Positions 41,962 to 50,390 of a DNA stretch of 64,000 bases are shown here, one piece after another. The notes beneath the pieces were generated by a model. The model was not told the origin of the DNA and ran no database searches. It saw only the letters and a list, made by a program, of their open reading frames with translations. Positions within the stretch are counted from its first letter, which is position 1. Each line of letters opens with the position of its first letter. The position numbers were made by a program, and so were the translations under genes. This stretch comes from GAS188 sp963794475 (GTDB lineage: Bacteria > Pseudomonadota > Alphaproteobacteria > Rhizobiales > Beijerinckiaceae). The stretch is from NCBI GenBank assembly GCA_963794475.1, contig CAWCDW010000008.1, positions 124,001 through 188,000 on the forward strand, given 5' to 3'.

Positions 41962-42121
41962 CGGCATAAAGCGGATCGACTCTGCTGGCAATCGAACACG
42001 GCGTCGGCAATCCGATCACCGCGCCGCCCGCTCCCGCTCTTTTCCAGAGCATGAACCGCACAGAAGACGTGCTAACTAAACCGGACACATCGCGCGCCAC
42101 CTGCAACGCACTGCCCCGACT

Positions 42122-42150
42122 TTGACGCCCGCGGCCATTGTGACTATATG
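42122..42150 (+). promoter_or_regulatory. Sigma70-type promoter of rplK-rplA
   Basis: TTGACG (42122-42127), 17-bp spacer, TATATG (42145-42150). Near-consensus and in the correct orientation; transcription would begin about 118 nt before rplK. Confidence 0.75.
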
Positions 42151-42274
42151 CCCGCGAACTCCGCGGGAGACGGGCCGGCACGCCATGCCGGGGCAAAGCC
42201 GTCGCGACCGCGGGCCTGCAACCTTTAACGCTTCACCACCAAGGCAGGGGGTGGCGTTTCATTGGAGCAGTGGC

Positions 42275-42703
42275 ATGGCGAAGAAAATCGCAGGCTACAT
42301 CAAGCTGCAAGTGCCGGCGGGCGCGGCCAATCCCTCCCCGCCGATCGGCCCCGCGCTCGGACAGCGCGGCTTGAACATCATGGAATTCTGCAAGGCCTTC
42401 AACGCGAGGACCGCGCAGATGGAGAAGGGCACGCCGATCCCGGTGGTGATCACGGCCTATCAGGACCGTTCCTTCACCTTCGAGATGAAGCTGCCGCCGA
42501 TGTCCTTCTATCTGAAGAAGGCCGCGAAGATCCAAGGCGGCTCCAAGACGCCTGGCCGCGGGACGGCCGGGCAGGTGACCAAAGCGCAAATACGCGAGAT
42601 CGCGCAGACCAAGCTGCCCGACTTGAATTGCGACAGTGTGGAATCGGCGATGGCCATGGTCGAGGGCTCGGCCCGCTCCATGGGCCTCGAGGTTGTGGGG
42701 TGA
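42275..42703 (+). CDS. rplK: 50S ribosomal protein L11
   Basis: A 142-residue protein of the ribosomal GTPase centre. N-terminal MAKKIAGYIKLQVPAGAANPSPPIGPALGQ with the proline-rich loop, and C-terminal rRNA-binding domain ending SARSMGLEVVG. The ATG at 42275 has GGAG before it and gives the standard length. It is followed by rplA after 4 nt. The secE-nusG pair that normally precedes it is absent; merR lies upstream. Confidence 0.98.
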   Translation: MAKKIAGYIKLQVPAGAANPSPPIGPALGQRGLNIMEFCKAFNARTAQMEKGTPIPVVITAYQDRSFTFEMKLPPMSFYLKKAAKIQGGSKTPGRGTAGQVTKAQIREIAQTKLPDLNCDSVESAMAMVEGSARSMGLEVVG

Positions 42704-42707
42704 CGAG

Positions 42708-43403
42708 ATGAGCGTGGGAAAGCGTCAGAAGGCTGCGCTCGAGGGCATCGACCGCACCAAGCTCTATCCGCTCAACGAGGCGGTGAAGCTGGTCAAGGAA
42801 AGAGCCAAGGCCAAGTTCGACGAGACCGTTGAGGTCGCCATGAACCTCGGCGTCGACCCGCGTCATGCGGATCAGATGGTACGCGGCGTATGCCAATTGC
42901 CGAACGGTTCCGGCCGCTCGGTGCGCGTCGCCGTCTTCGCCCGCGCCGGCAAAGCGGAGGAGGCGAAGGCCGCCGGTGCCGATCTTGTCGGCGCCGAAGA
43001 CCTCGTCGAGAAGATCAACGCCGGTGAGATCAATTTCGACCGGTGCATCGCGACGCCCGACCTGATGCCGCTCGTCGGCCGGCTCGGCAAGGTGCTCGGC
43101 CCACGCGGCTTGATGCCGAATCCGCGCGTCGGGACCGTGACGCCCGATGTCGCGGGCGCGGTGCGCGCCGCCAAGGGCGGGGCGGTCGAGTTTCGCGTGG
43201 AGAAAGCCGGCATCGTGCACGGCGGCGTCGGCAAGGCCTCCTTCGAGGCCGACAAGCTCGCCGAGAACATCCGCGCCTTCGCGGATGCCGTGGTCAAGGC
43301 GAGGCCAACGGGAGCCAAGGGGCATTATGTGCAGCGCATCGCCATCTCCTCGACCATGGGACCCGGCGTAAAGGTCGATCCCGCGAGCGTGACGGGAGCG
43401 TAA
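42708..43403 (+). CDS. rplA: 50S ribosomal protein L1
   Basis: A 231-residue protein of the L1 stalk and translational autoregulator of its operon. Motifs: DETVEVAMNLGVDPRHADQMVRG, ATPDLMPLVGRLGKVLGPRGLMPNP (the L1 signature) and GVGKASFEADKLAENI. The ATG at 42708 follows rplK by 4 nt. The usual next genes rplJ and rplL are not present; a palindromic repeat and an ELM1-like gene follow. Confidence 0.98.
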   Translation: MSVGKRQKAALEGIDRTKLYPLNEAVKLVKERAKAKFDETVEVAMNLGVDPRHADQMVRGVCQLPNGSGRSVRVAVFARAGKAEEAKAAGADLVGAEDLVEKINAGEINFDRCIATPDLMPLVGRLGKVLGPRGLMPNPRVGTVTPDVAGAVRAAKGGAVEFRVEKAGIVHGGVGKASFEADKLAENIRAFADAVVKARPTGAKGHYVQRIAISSTMGPGVKVDPASVTGA

Positions 43404-43411
43404 CGCAGCTT

Positions 43412-43552
43412 CCTTCTCCCGTTCACGGGGAGAAGGTGGAGACGAAGTCGAGGCGGATGAGGGGCGTTGTTGAAATCCACAAACGCCCTCAGCCGCCCTC
43501 CCCTCAAAACGAGTCCGAGGGTCGGGCACCTTCTCCAGCAGGCGGGAGAAGG
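43412..43552. repeat. Composite palindromic intergenic element
   Basis: Three hairpins in 141 nt: CCTTCTCCC/GGGAGAAGG (43412-43436), an imperfect 16-bp stem (43452-43468 / 43482-43497), and CCTTCTCC/GGAGAAGG (43529-43552). The outer two are inverted copies of each other (CCTTCTCC...GGAGAAGGTG versus CACCTTCTCC...GGAGAAGG). This resembles dispersed REP/RIME-type elements of Hyphomicrobiales. It may also terminate the rplKA transcript. Confidence 0.7.
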
Positions 43553-43567
43553 CGGCGCGCAAAGCGC

Positions 43568-44548
43568 ATGAAACCGCTTCTTCCGCCCTCGACCACAGCC
43601 TGGGTGCTGACGGACGGCAAGGCCGGGGACACGGCCATCTGCTTCGGCGTGGTCGAGGCGCTCGGCCTTGCGCCCGTGCTTCACAAGATCGCGCCGCGAC
43701 CGCCTTGGAGCTGGGCGACGCCTTTCGGGCCCATCGACCCGAAGGAAGCCCCGCATCGGCCGCAAAGCCCGATCGCGCCTCCTTACCCCGACCTCATCGT
43801 CGCTTCCGGCCGGCGCGCCGTCCCTTATGTCCGGCGTGTGCGCGCCGAGACGGCCGGGCGCACCTTCACGGCCTTCATGAAGGACCCTTACACCGGGGTG
43901 AGAACCGCGGATCTCATCTGGGTTCCCGAGCACGACACCCTCAGCGGACCCAATGTGATCAAGACGCCGCTCACGCCGCATCGGGTCACGGCGGCGAAAT
44001 TGGCCGCGGCCCGCGCCGAGCCGCTCGCCATCCTCGCGCGCCTCCCGCGCCCGCGCGTCGCGCTCCTCATCGGCGGCAACAGCGTCAATCACCGCTTCAC
44101 GAGAGCCGATATCGCCGCCCTCTCGGCAAAGCTCGACCGGCTCGCGCAAGGCGGCAATTCGCTCATGGCGACGCTGTCGCGCCGCACGCCCTATCGCTTG
44201 CGCCAAGCGATCGCCGCCGTCGTCGCGAGGCAAGGGGGCTATCTCTGGGATGAAACGGGCGACAATCCCTTCATCGCGCTGCTGGCGCTCGCCGATGCGG
44301 TGGTGGTCACGGCCGATTCGGTCGGCATGGTGGGGGAGGCCGCGGCCACGGGCCGTCCGGTGCTGGTCTTCGAGCCGAGCGGCGGGCACAAGAAGGTCAC
44401 GCGATATCTTGACGGGCTTCGCGCCAGGGGAATTGTCCATAACTTTACGGGACATCTTGCGGGGACACCCTACGAACCCCTAGATTCGACGTTTGCGGTC
44501 GCTTCCCTTATTGCGGAGGCGTTTCGTCGGCATCGCAAGGCGCGCTGA
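43568..44548 (+). CDS. ELM1/DUF1022-family protein
   Basis: A 326-residue protein of the ELM1 family, which has a glycosyltransferase-B-like fold; plant members act in mitochondrial fission, bacterial members are uncharacterised. Motifs: AWVLTDGKAGDTAICFGV at the N-terminus, PDLIVASGRRAVPYVRRV, LLIGGNSVNHRF, and TADSVGMVGEAAATGRPVLVFE. The ATG at 43568 lies shortly after the palindromic element. It precedes trxB by 58 nt. Confidence 0.88.
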   Translation: MKPLLPPSTTAWVLTDGKAGDTAICFGVVEALGLAPVLHKIAPRPPWSWATPFGPIDPKEAPHRPQSPIAPPYPDLIVASGRRAVPYVRRVRAETAGRTFTAFMKDPYTGVRTADLIWVPEHDTLSGPNVIKTPLTPHRVTAAKLAAARAEPLAILARLPRPRVALLIGGNSVNHRFTRADIAALSAKLDRLAQGGNSLMATLSRRTPYRLRQAIAAVVARQGGYLWDETGDNPFIALLALADAVVVTADSVGMVGEAAATGRPVLVFEPSGGHKKVTRYLDGLRARGIVHNFTGHLAGTPYEPLDSTFAVASLIAEAFRRHRKAR

Positions 44549-44606
44549 AGACAGCGCTCCGGGGCGGCCGGCGGGCGTCGCCGACCCGATCGCCCTAGGA
44601 GAGAGT

Positions 44607-45569
44607 GTGCCGCAGCATCATACGCCTCTTTTGATCGTCGGCTCCGGTCCGGCCGGTTACACGGCGGCGATCTACGGCGCCCGCGCGCTCTTGAAGCCGA
44701 TCCTCGTCTCGGGCGTGCAGGAGGGCGGCCAGCTCACGATCACCACCGATGTCGAGAACTACCCGGGCTTTGCCGATGTGATCCAAGGCCCTTGGCTCAT
44801 GGAGCAGATGCGGCTTCAGGCGGCCCATGTCGGCACGACCCTCATTTCCGACCACATCGTCTCCGCCGAGCTCAGGACTCACCCCTTTCGCCTCAAAGGG
44901 GATTCGGGCGATATCTACACGGCCGATGCGCTGGTCATCGCCACCGGGGCCCAGGCCAAATGGCTCGGGCTGCCGTCGGAAGAGCGTTTCAAGGGTTTCG
45001 GCGTCTCCGCTTGTGCCACGTGCGACGGTTTCTTCTTTCGCGGCAAGGAGGTGGTGGTGGTGGGCGGCGGCAACACCGCCGTCGAGGAGGCACTCTATCT
45101 CTCCGCCCTTGCCGCCAAGGTGACGGTGGTGCATCGCCGCGATGCCTTCCGGGCCGAGCGGATCCTGCAGGAGCGCTTGTTCGGCCGGGCCAATGTCGAG
45201 GTGATCTTCGACCACGTGCTCGACGAGATCGGCGGTGCCGAGGAGCCGCTCTCGGTGACGGGGGTGACGCTGCGCCATGCGCGCACCGGCGCCAAGGCGC
45301 GGCTCAAGGCGGATGGCGTGTTCATCGCCATCGGGCACGCGCCGGCAGTCGAGCTTTTCAAGGATCAATTGCGCATGACGGCCTCGGGCTATATCGCGAC
45401 CGAACCCGGCTCGACGGCAACCAGCATTCCCGGCGTCTTCGCCGCCGGAGACGTGACCGACGAACGCTATCGACAAGCCGTGACGGCGGCCGGGCTCGGC
45501 TGCATGGCCGCGCTCGACGCGGAGAAATGGCTCGCCGCGAGGGAACAACAAAGAACGGCGGCGGAGTAG
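44607..45569 (+). CDS. trxB: Thioredoxin reductase (GTG start)
   Basis: A 320-residue FAD/NADPH enzyme that keeps thioredoxin reduced. FAD site LIVGSGPAGYTAAIY, the redox pair CATC (SACATCDGFFF), NADPH site VVVGGGNTAVEEALYL, and the C-terminal GVFAAGDVTDERYRQAVTAAG are all present. No ATG is near; the GTG at 44607 has AGGAGA at good spacing and gives the family length. The LysR gene starts 29 nt after its stop. Confidence 0.95.
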   Translation: MPQHHTPLLIVGSGPAGYTAAIYGARALLKPILVSGVQEGGQLTITTDVENYPGFADVIQGPWLMEQMRLQAAHVGTTLISDHIVSAELRTHPFRLKGDSGDIYTADALVIATGAQAKWLGLPSEERFKGFGVSACATCDGFFFRGKEVVVVGGGNTAVEEALYLSALAAKVTVVHRRDAFRAERILQERLFGRANVEVIFDHVLDEIGGAEEPLSVTGVTLRHARTGAKARLKADGVFIAIGHAPAVELFKDQLRMTASGYIATEPGSTATSIPGVFAAGDVTDERYRQAVTAAGLGCMAALDAEKWLAAREQQRTAAE

Positions 45570-45598
45570 TCGTCGCCGAAATCGAGGGGCGTGCCGCA

Positions 45599-46489
45599 GT
45601 GGACTGGGATCGTTTGCGAATATTCTGCGCGGCCGCCGAGGTCGGCAGTTTCACCCACGCGGGTGACATGCTCGAGCTGAGCCAATCGGCCGTGAGCCGT
45701 CAGATCGCCGCGCTCGAGGAGGAAGTCGGCGTGCCGCTCTTCCATCGCCACGCGCGCGGCCTCATCCTGACCGAGCCTGGCGAGACCTTGTTTCGCACCG
45801 CCCTCGAGATGAAGCTGAAGATCGAGACCGCGCGGGCGCGTCTCGTCGATACCCGCGAGAAGCCGAATGGGCAGTTGCGCATCACGACCACGATCGGTCT
45901 CGGCACTTACTGGCTGACGCCCCGCCTGGGCGAGTTCCTGGACAGCTTCCCCGACATCCGCGTCGAGCTGTTGCTGATCGATGAGGAGCTCGATCTCGCC
46001 ATGCGTCAGGCCGATGTGGCGATCAGGCTGCGTCTGCCGGTGCAATCGGACCTCGTGCAGCGGCGGCTCTTCACTGTGCATTTCCACGCCTATGCCTCGG
46101 CCGAATATGTGAAGCGCCGTGGCATGCCGAAGACGCCGGAGGAGCTCGATGCGCACCGCATTGTCGCCTATGGCGGTTCGGCCGCGAATTATCTCCTCGA
46201 CACGAGCGTGCTGCCGACGATCGGGCGCGATCCGCGCCATCCCCGCCCGGTGGCGCTCACCGTGAGCAATGTGTCGAGCGTGAAGCGGGCGGTGGAAAGC
46301 GGCTTCGGCGTCGGCATTCTGCCGGACTACCTCGTCGTGCAGAACTCGAACCTGGTACGCGTGCTCCCCGAAAGCGAAATGCCCTCGCTCGATACGTATT
46401 TCGTCTATCCGGAGGAGTTACGCAACGTCGCACGCGTCCAGGTCTTCCGCGACTTCATGATCCAGAAGGCGCAACGCTGGTCGCATTAG
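45599..46489 (+). CDS. LysR-family transcriptional regulator (GTG start)
   Basis: A 296-residue LysR regulator. The helix-turn-helix lies in residues 1-60 (DWDRLRIFCAAAEVGSFTHAG, LSQSAVSRQIAALEEEVG), followed by the effector-binding domain of two lobes. The frame is open far upstream through trxB, but the GTG at 45599 begins the family N-terminus and has GAGGGG before it. A trxB-lysR pair is common in Hyphomicrobiales, suggesting a redox-linked role; the targets are unknown. Confidence 0.92.
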   Translation: MDWDRLRIFCAAAEVGSFTHAGDMLELSQSAVSRQIAALEEEVGVPLFHRHARGLILTEPGETLFRTALEMKLKIETARARLVDTREKPNGQLRITTTIGLGTYWLTPRLGEFLDSFPDIRVELLLIDEELDLAMRQADVAIRLRLPVQSDLVQRRLFTVHFHAYASAEYVKRRGMPKTPEELDAHRIVAYGGSAANYLLDTSVLPTIGRDPRHPRPVALTVSNVSSVKRAVESGFGVGILPDYLVVQNSNLVRVLPESEMPSLDTYFVYPEELRNVARVQVFRDFMIQKAQRWSH

Positions 46490-46511
46490 CCTTCGCCGAC
46501 CTTGGAGCAAG

Positions 46512-46545
46512 ATGACTTTAAATGGGCCCTTGTGCTTTAAGTCAT
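46512..46545. terminator. Stem-loop between convergent lysR and cysK
   Basis: ATGACTT / AAGTCAT with a 20-nt loop, in an AT-rich gap of 118 nt that also has a TATTTTTTGAAAAAAAG stretch. A bidirectional terminator is likely, although the stem is short. Confidence 0.45.
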
Positions 46546-46607
46546 TAATGGAGCATAATATTTTTTGAAAAAAAGCGTGTCCATTTTTCCCGATCATGCG
46601 CTAGCGA

Positions 46608-47639
46608 TCACACGAGAGCGGCCTCGACCTTTCCCTTTCGCTCGAGCCAGGAAGGTGTCGGCAATCCCTTGCTTCGTAGGAACTCGGGGTTGAAGAGCTT
46701 CGACTGGTAGCGGGTCCCATAGTCGCAGAGCACAGTCACGATCGTGTGCTTGGGGCCGAGCTTCTTCGCGAGGCGAATGGCTCCCGCGACATTGATGCCC
46801 GATGAGCCGCCGAGGCACAGACCTTCATGCTCCAAAAGGTCGAAGACGATGCGCACCGCCTCTTCGTCCGGGATCTGAAAGGCGGCATCGACCGCGAGGC
46901 CTTCGATATTCTTGGTGATGCGGCCTTGGCCGATGCCTTCGGTGATCGAGGAGCCGGAGGCCTTGAGCTCGCCCGTCGTGTAATAGCTGAAGAGGGCCGC
47001 GCCCATCGGGTCGGCGATGCCGATCGCGATACCCTTGTTGCGTTCCTTCAGCGCAATCGCAACGCCGGCGAGCGTGCCCCCCGTGCCGACCGCGCAGATG
47101 AAGCCGTCGACCTTGCCGCCGGTCTGCTCCCAGATTTCGGGGCCCGTCGTCTCGACATGCGCCTGTCGATTCGCGATGTTGTCGAACTGGTTCGCCCAGA
47201 CGGCGCCGTTCGGCTCGCTCATGGCGAGCTTCTCGGCGACGCGGCCCGAGACCTTCACGTAGTTGTTCGGGTTGGCGTAGCCCACCGCGGGCACCTCGAT
47301 GAGCTCGGCGCCGGCAAGTCGGAGCATGTCCTTCTTCTCCTGCGATTGCGTCTCCGGAATCACGATGACGGAGCGCAGCCCAAGCGCGTTGCCGACGAGC
47401 GCAAGGCCGATGCCGGTGTTGCCGGCGGTGCCCTCCACCACCACCCCGCCGGGTTTCAGCGCGCCGCGCGCCATCGCGTCCTTGATGATGAAGAGGGCGG
47501 CCCGATCCTTCACCGATTGGCCGGGGTTCATGAACTCGGCCTTGCCGAGGATCGTGCAGCCGGTCATCTCCGAGGCGCGATTGAGCTTGATCAGCGGGGT
47601 GTTGCCGATCGCTTCGATCACATTGGCGCGGATGCTCAT
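46608..47639 (-). CDS. cysK: Cysteine synthase A
   Basis: A 343-residue PLP enzyme that makes cysteine from O-acetylserine and sulfide. The PLP lysine lies in NPGQSVKDRAA, the substrate loop in GTAGNTGIGLAL, and the phosphate-binding loop in CAVGTGGTLAG. The ATG at 47639 (MSIRANVIEAIG) gives the family start. It is a little longer than E. coli CysK because of a C-terminal extension (GLPTPSWLERKGKVEAALV). It stands alone between convergent lysR and the paa genes. Confidence 0.95.
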   Translation of the reverse strand: MSIRANVIEAIGNTPLIKLNRASEMTGCTILGKAEFMNPGQSVKDRAALFIIKDAMARGALKPGGVVVEGTAGNTGIGLALVGNALGLRSVIVIPETQSQEKKDMLRLAGAELIEVPAVGYANPNNYVKVSGRVAEKLAMSEPNGAVWANQFDNIANRQAHVETTGPEIWEQTGGKVDGFICAVGTGGTLAGVAIALKERNKGIAIGIADPMGAALFSYYTTGELKASGSSITEGIGQGRITKNIEGLAVDAAFQIPDEEAVRIVFDLLEHEGLCLGGSSGINVAGAIRLAKKLGPKHTIVTVLCDYGTRYQSKLFNPEFLRSKGLPTPSWLERKGKVEAALV

Positions 47640-47767
47640 GACGTTCAGTTCCGTTGCTCGTCGCTCATGGTTTCGTCGAGCATAGTCGCGAAGCCGCGAC
47701 ACAGCGAGAGGCGCGAGTTGGCGGCAGACCGTCTATTTTCGGGTGAGCTGATCGGCAGAACGCCGCC

Positions 47768-48868
47768 TCACGCTTCGTCGAAATCGAGGCTCACGGCCGG
47801 CGAAGTGGGGCGCGATTGGCAAGCGAGCACGAAGCCTTGCTCCATCTCCCAGGGTTCGAGCGAGTAGTTGCGCATCATCCTGACCGTCCCGGAGACGAGC
47901 TTGGCGCGGCAGGTGCAGCACATCCCGCCCTTGCACGAGAAAGGAAGCTCGAGGCCCGCGCGCAACCCCGCGTCGATCACGCCCTCATCGGCGGCGACCG
48001 GAAAGCTGTGCGTCACGCCGTCCAGCCTCACGGTCGCGGTTGCGACGGCATCAAGCGTTTGGCGTGGCGCTGCGCTTGCGCTGGCGCCGGCGCGCGCCAC
48101 CCGCGTCGAGGGCGGCGGTGATGCCGGCGTGAAAAGCTCGAGATGGATGCGATCTTTCGGCACGCCCAGGCCGGCAAGCGCGATTTGCGCCGTCTCCATC
48201 ATGGTTTGCGGCCCGCAGAGGAAGGCATGATCGATCCTGGCTTCCGAAAAGCTTGCCCGCACCAGGGCCGTGATTTTTTCGGCATCGAGGCGCCCGTGGA
48301 GCAGCGGCAAATCCTGCGCCTCGCGCGAGAGCACGTGATGGACGGCGAGCCGGCCGAGATGGCTGTCCTTCAGATCCTCGAGCGCGTCCTTGAACATGAT
48401 GTCGCGTGACGAACGGTTGCCATAGAGCAGCACGAAGCGGCTCTGCCTCTCGCGCGACAGAATCGATCTGATGTGCGAGATCACCGGCGTGATCCCCGAG
48501 CCGCAGGCGATGCCGAGATAGGCAGCGGCGCCTTGCCGATTGGGCGGGGCGGTGAAACGGCCCATCGGGGTCATCACATCGAGAGTGTCGCCGGGCTTGA
48601 GCGCCTCGTTTACATGGGTCGAGAAGCGCCCACCGTCGACCTTCTTCACCGCCACCCGGAGTTCGCCGTCGTCGAGCCCCGAGCAGATGGAATAGGAGCG
48701 CCGCTCCTCCTCGCCTTGAAGCGTCGCGCGCAAGGTGAGGTATTGGCCGGGCTCGAAGGCGTAAGCGCTGGCAAGCTCGGGCGGCACCGCGAAAGCGATC
48801 GAGACGGCGTCTTTCGTCTCGCGGCGAAGATCGGCGATCGTGAGGCGGTGGAAATGCGGGGCGCTCAT
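47768..48868 (-). CDS. paaE: Phenylacetyl-CoA epoxidase reductase subunit
   Basis: A 366-residue flavo-iron-sulfur reductase that passes electrons from NADPH to the PaaABC(D) epoxidase. The FAD-binding region has RSYSICSG, the NAD(P) part GIACGSGITPVISHIRSIL and FLCGPQTMM, and a C-terminal plant-type [2Fe-2S] domain with FSCKGGMCCTCRAKL and a final Cys in VLACQ. It lies 206 nt downstream of paaD on the same strand; the gap is larger than usual. Confidence 0.94.
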   Translation of the reverse strand: MSAPHFHRLTIADLRRETKDAVSIAFAVPPELASAYAFEPGQYLTLRATLQGEEERRSYSICSGLDDGELRVAVKKVDGGRFSTHVNEALKPGDTLDVMTPMGRFTAPPNRQGAAAYLGIACGSGITPVISHIRSILSRERQSRFVLLYGNRSSRDIMFKDALEDLKDSHLGRLAVHHVLSREAQDLPLLHGRLDAEKITALVRASFSEARIDHAFLCGPQTMMETAQIALAGLGVPKDRIHLELFTPASPPPSTRVARAGASASAAPRQTLDAVATATVRLDGVTHSFPVAADEGVIDAGLRAGLELPFSCKGGMCCTCRAKLVSGTVRMMRNYSLEPWEMEQGFVLACQSRPTSPAVSLDFDEA

Positions 48869-49074
48869 CGCAAGCCGTCGCTTGTCACGAATTCAGCAAA
48901 GGTCAAGCGCGACCTCGCGTTCTTGCGGGCGAGCTTCGGAGCTTCCCTTGGTGGGCCACGTCATGATGGGCCCGGATGACGGCGCCCGCGCATGACGACT
49001 GGGGCGGCCACCCAAGCCTTCCTTCGCCGGGTCGCCGTCAAGGGCGCGAAACTCCGCCCGCAAGCATATGCTGC

Positions 49075-49614
49075 TCAGATGCATTTGAATTGATCGAAGG
49101 GCTCGCGGCAGGCCTTGCAACGCCACAAGGCTTTGCAGGCGGTCGAGCCGAATTCCGAGATGCGCTCGACATCCTCGGAGCCGCAACGGGGGCAGCACAG
49201 CGCCTCCTTGCCGAACAACGCGCCGCGCGAGGACGAATGAGCGGGGGGCGCGATGCCGTATTTCAGCAATTTCGCGCGCCCCTCATCGCTCATCCAATCC
49301 GTGGTCCAGGCTGGTGAAAGGACCGTCGTGATCTTGCGGTTCGAGAACCCGGCTTTTTCGAGCGCGAGATCGGCCTCGAGCGCGATCATGTTCATCGCGG
49401 GACAGCCGGAATATGTGGGCGTGATCACCGCCTCCACGCTTTCGCCTTCGATCCTGACTTCGCGCAGGATGCCGAGATCGGTGATGGTGAGCACTGGAAT
49501 CTCGGGATCATGGACACAGGCGAGCGCCGCAAGGGCGCGCTCGCGCAGCGCTCGCGCTTTGCCGCCGCGCGGCGCCGCGCCGTCCTCGATCTCGTGGTTT
49601 TCCCGATCCGGCAT
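49075..49614 (-). CDS. paaD: Phenylacetyl-CoA epoxidase maturation protein PaaD
   Basis: A 179-residue DUF59-type protein required for assembly of the epoxidase metal centre. The DUF59 motif (CVHDPEIPVLTITDLGILREV, TPTYSGCPAMNMI) and a C-terminal cysteine-rich zinc-like domain (CCPRCGSEDVE, CKALWRCKACREPFDQFKC) match PaaD. The ATG at 49614 lies 4 nt after the paaC stop, so the two are coupled. Confidence 0.93.
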   Translation of the reverse strand: MPDRENHEIEDGAAPRGGKARALRERALAALACVHDPEIPVLTITDLGILREVRIEGESVEAVITPTYSGCPAMNMIALEADLALEKAGFSNRKITTVLSPAWTTDWMSDEGRAKLLKYGIAPPAHSSSRGALFGKEALCCPRCGSEDVERISEFGSTACKALWRCKACREPFDQFKCI

Positions 49615-49618
49615 CGCC

Positions 49619-50374
49619 CTACCATGTCGCGCCGGGGTGGGTTCTTTGCAAGTATTGAAGCTCGGCCAGCACGTGTCCGAGATGCTCGGAATGTCGTCCC
49701 TGCCGGCCGCCCGTCTGCATCCAGCCGTCGCGCGGGCGCGCCAGGGTCGCTTCGCGGAGAACCCGGTCGACCGCTGAGTCGAACCTGCCCTTGAGCGTCG
49801 CCGGATCGACGGCAACACCGGCAGCGATGAGGCCGCGCTCGACCGCATCCGTCTCGAAAAACTCGCCCGTATAGGGCCATTCTTCCGCGAGCGCTTCCTC
49901 CATACGGCGATGGCTCTCGGGCGTGCCATCGCCGAGGCGCACCGTCCATTCCCTGCAATGGCGCAAATGATAGGCGATTTCCTTGACGGCCTTCGCCGCG
50001 ATGGCCGAAAGCGTCGCATCCTTTGAGCCCGCCATGGCTTCCCAGAAGGGGTGCATGAAGGCCGATAGGAGAAATTGCCGCAGGATCGTCATGGCGAAAT
50101 CGCCATTTGGCCGTTCGACCATCAGAAGGTTGCGATAGGCGGTGACGTCGCGAAGATAAGCGAAGGCATCCTCCTCCCGCCCCTTGCCCTCGACTTCGCC
50201 GGCGTAGACATAAAGAGCGCGAGCCTGGCCGATGAGGTCGAGCGCCAGATTGGCGAGCGCCAGCTCCTCCTCGAGCACCGGCGCGTGTCCGCACCATTCG
50301 GAAAGGCGATGCCCGTTGATGAGCGCCGTATCGGCGAGCCGGAGCGTGTAGGGAAGGAGGGGGTCTTCGCTCAT
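49619..50374 (-). CDS. paaC: Phenylacetyl-CoA epoxidase structural subunit PaaC
   Basis: A 251-residue ferritin-like subunit that forms the AC heterodimers of the ring-1,2-epoxidase. Motifs: TALINGHRLSEWCGHAP, EEELALANLALDLIGQAR, EDAFAYLRD and KEIAYHLRHCREW. It lacks the di-iron site, as expected for PaaC. The ATG at 50374 (MSEDPLLPYT) is well placed. The catalytic paaA and paaB, which normally precede it, are absent here; the neighbour is a CHAD gene ending 16 nt away. Confidence 0.94.
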   Translation of the reverse strand: MSEDPLLPYTLRLADTALINGHRLSEWCGHAPVLEEELALANLALDLIGQARALYVYAGEVEGKGREEDAFAYLRDVTAYRNLLMVERPNGDFAMTILRQFLLSAFMHPFWEAMAGSKDATLSAIAAKAVKEIAYHLRHCREWTVRLGDGTPESHRRMEEALAEEWPYTGEFFETDAVERGLIAAGVAVDPATLKGRFDSAVDRVLREATLARPRDGWMQTGGRQGRHSEHLGHVLAELQYLQRTHPGATW

Positions 50375-50390
50375 GCGGGAAGGCCTGCGG

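Larger units (their letters stand above)
41931..42274. other. Intergenic region between merR and rplK
   Basis: 344 nt with the merR operator at its left end and the rplK promoter at 42122-42150. The 160 nt between them shows no gene, tRNA or clear repeat. The leader of about 120 nt before rplK has GC-rich palindromes (CCGGCACGCCATGCCGG) that could be part of an L1 autoregulatory structure. Confidence 0.6.
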
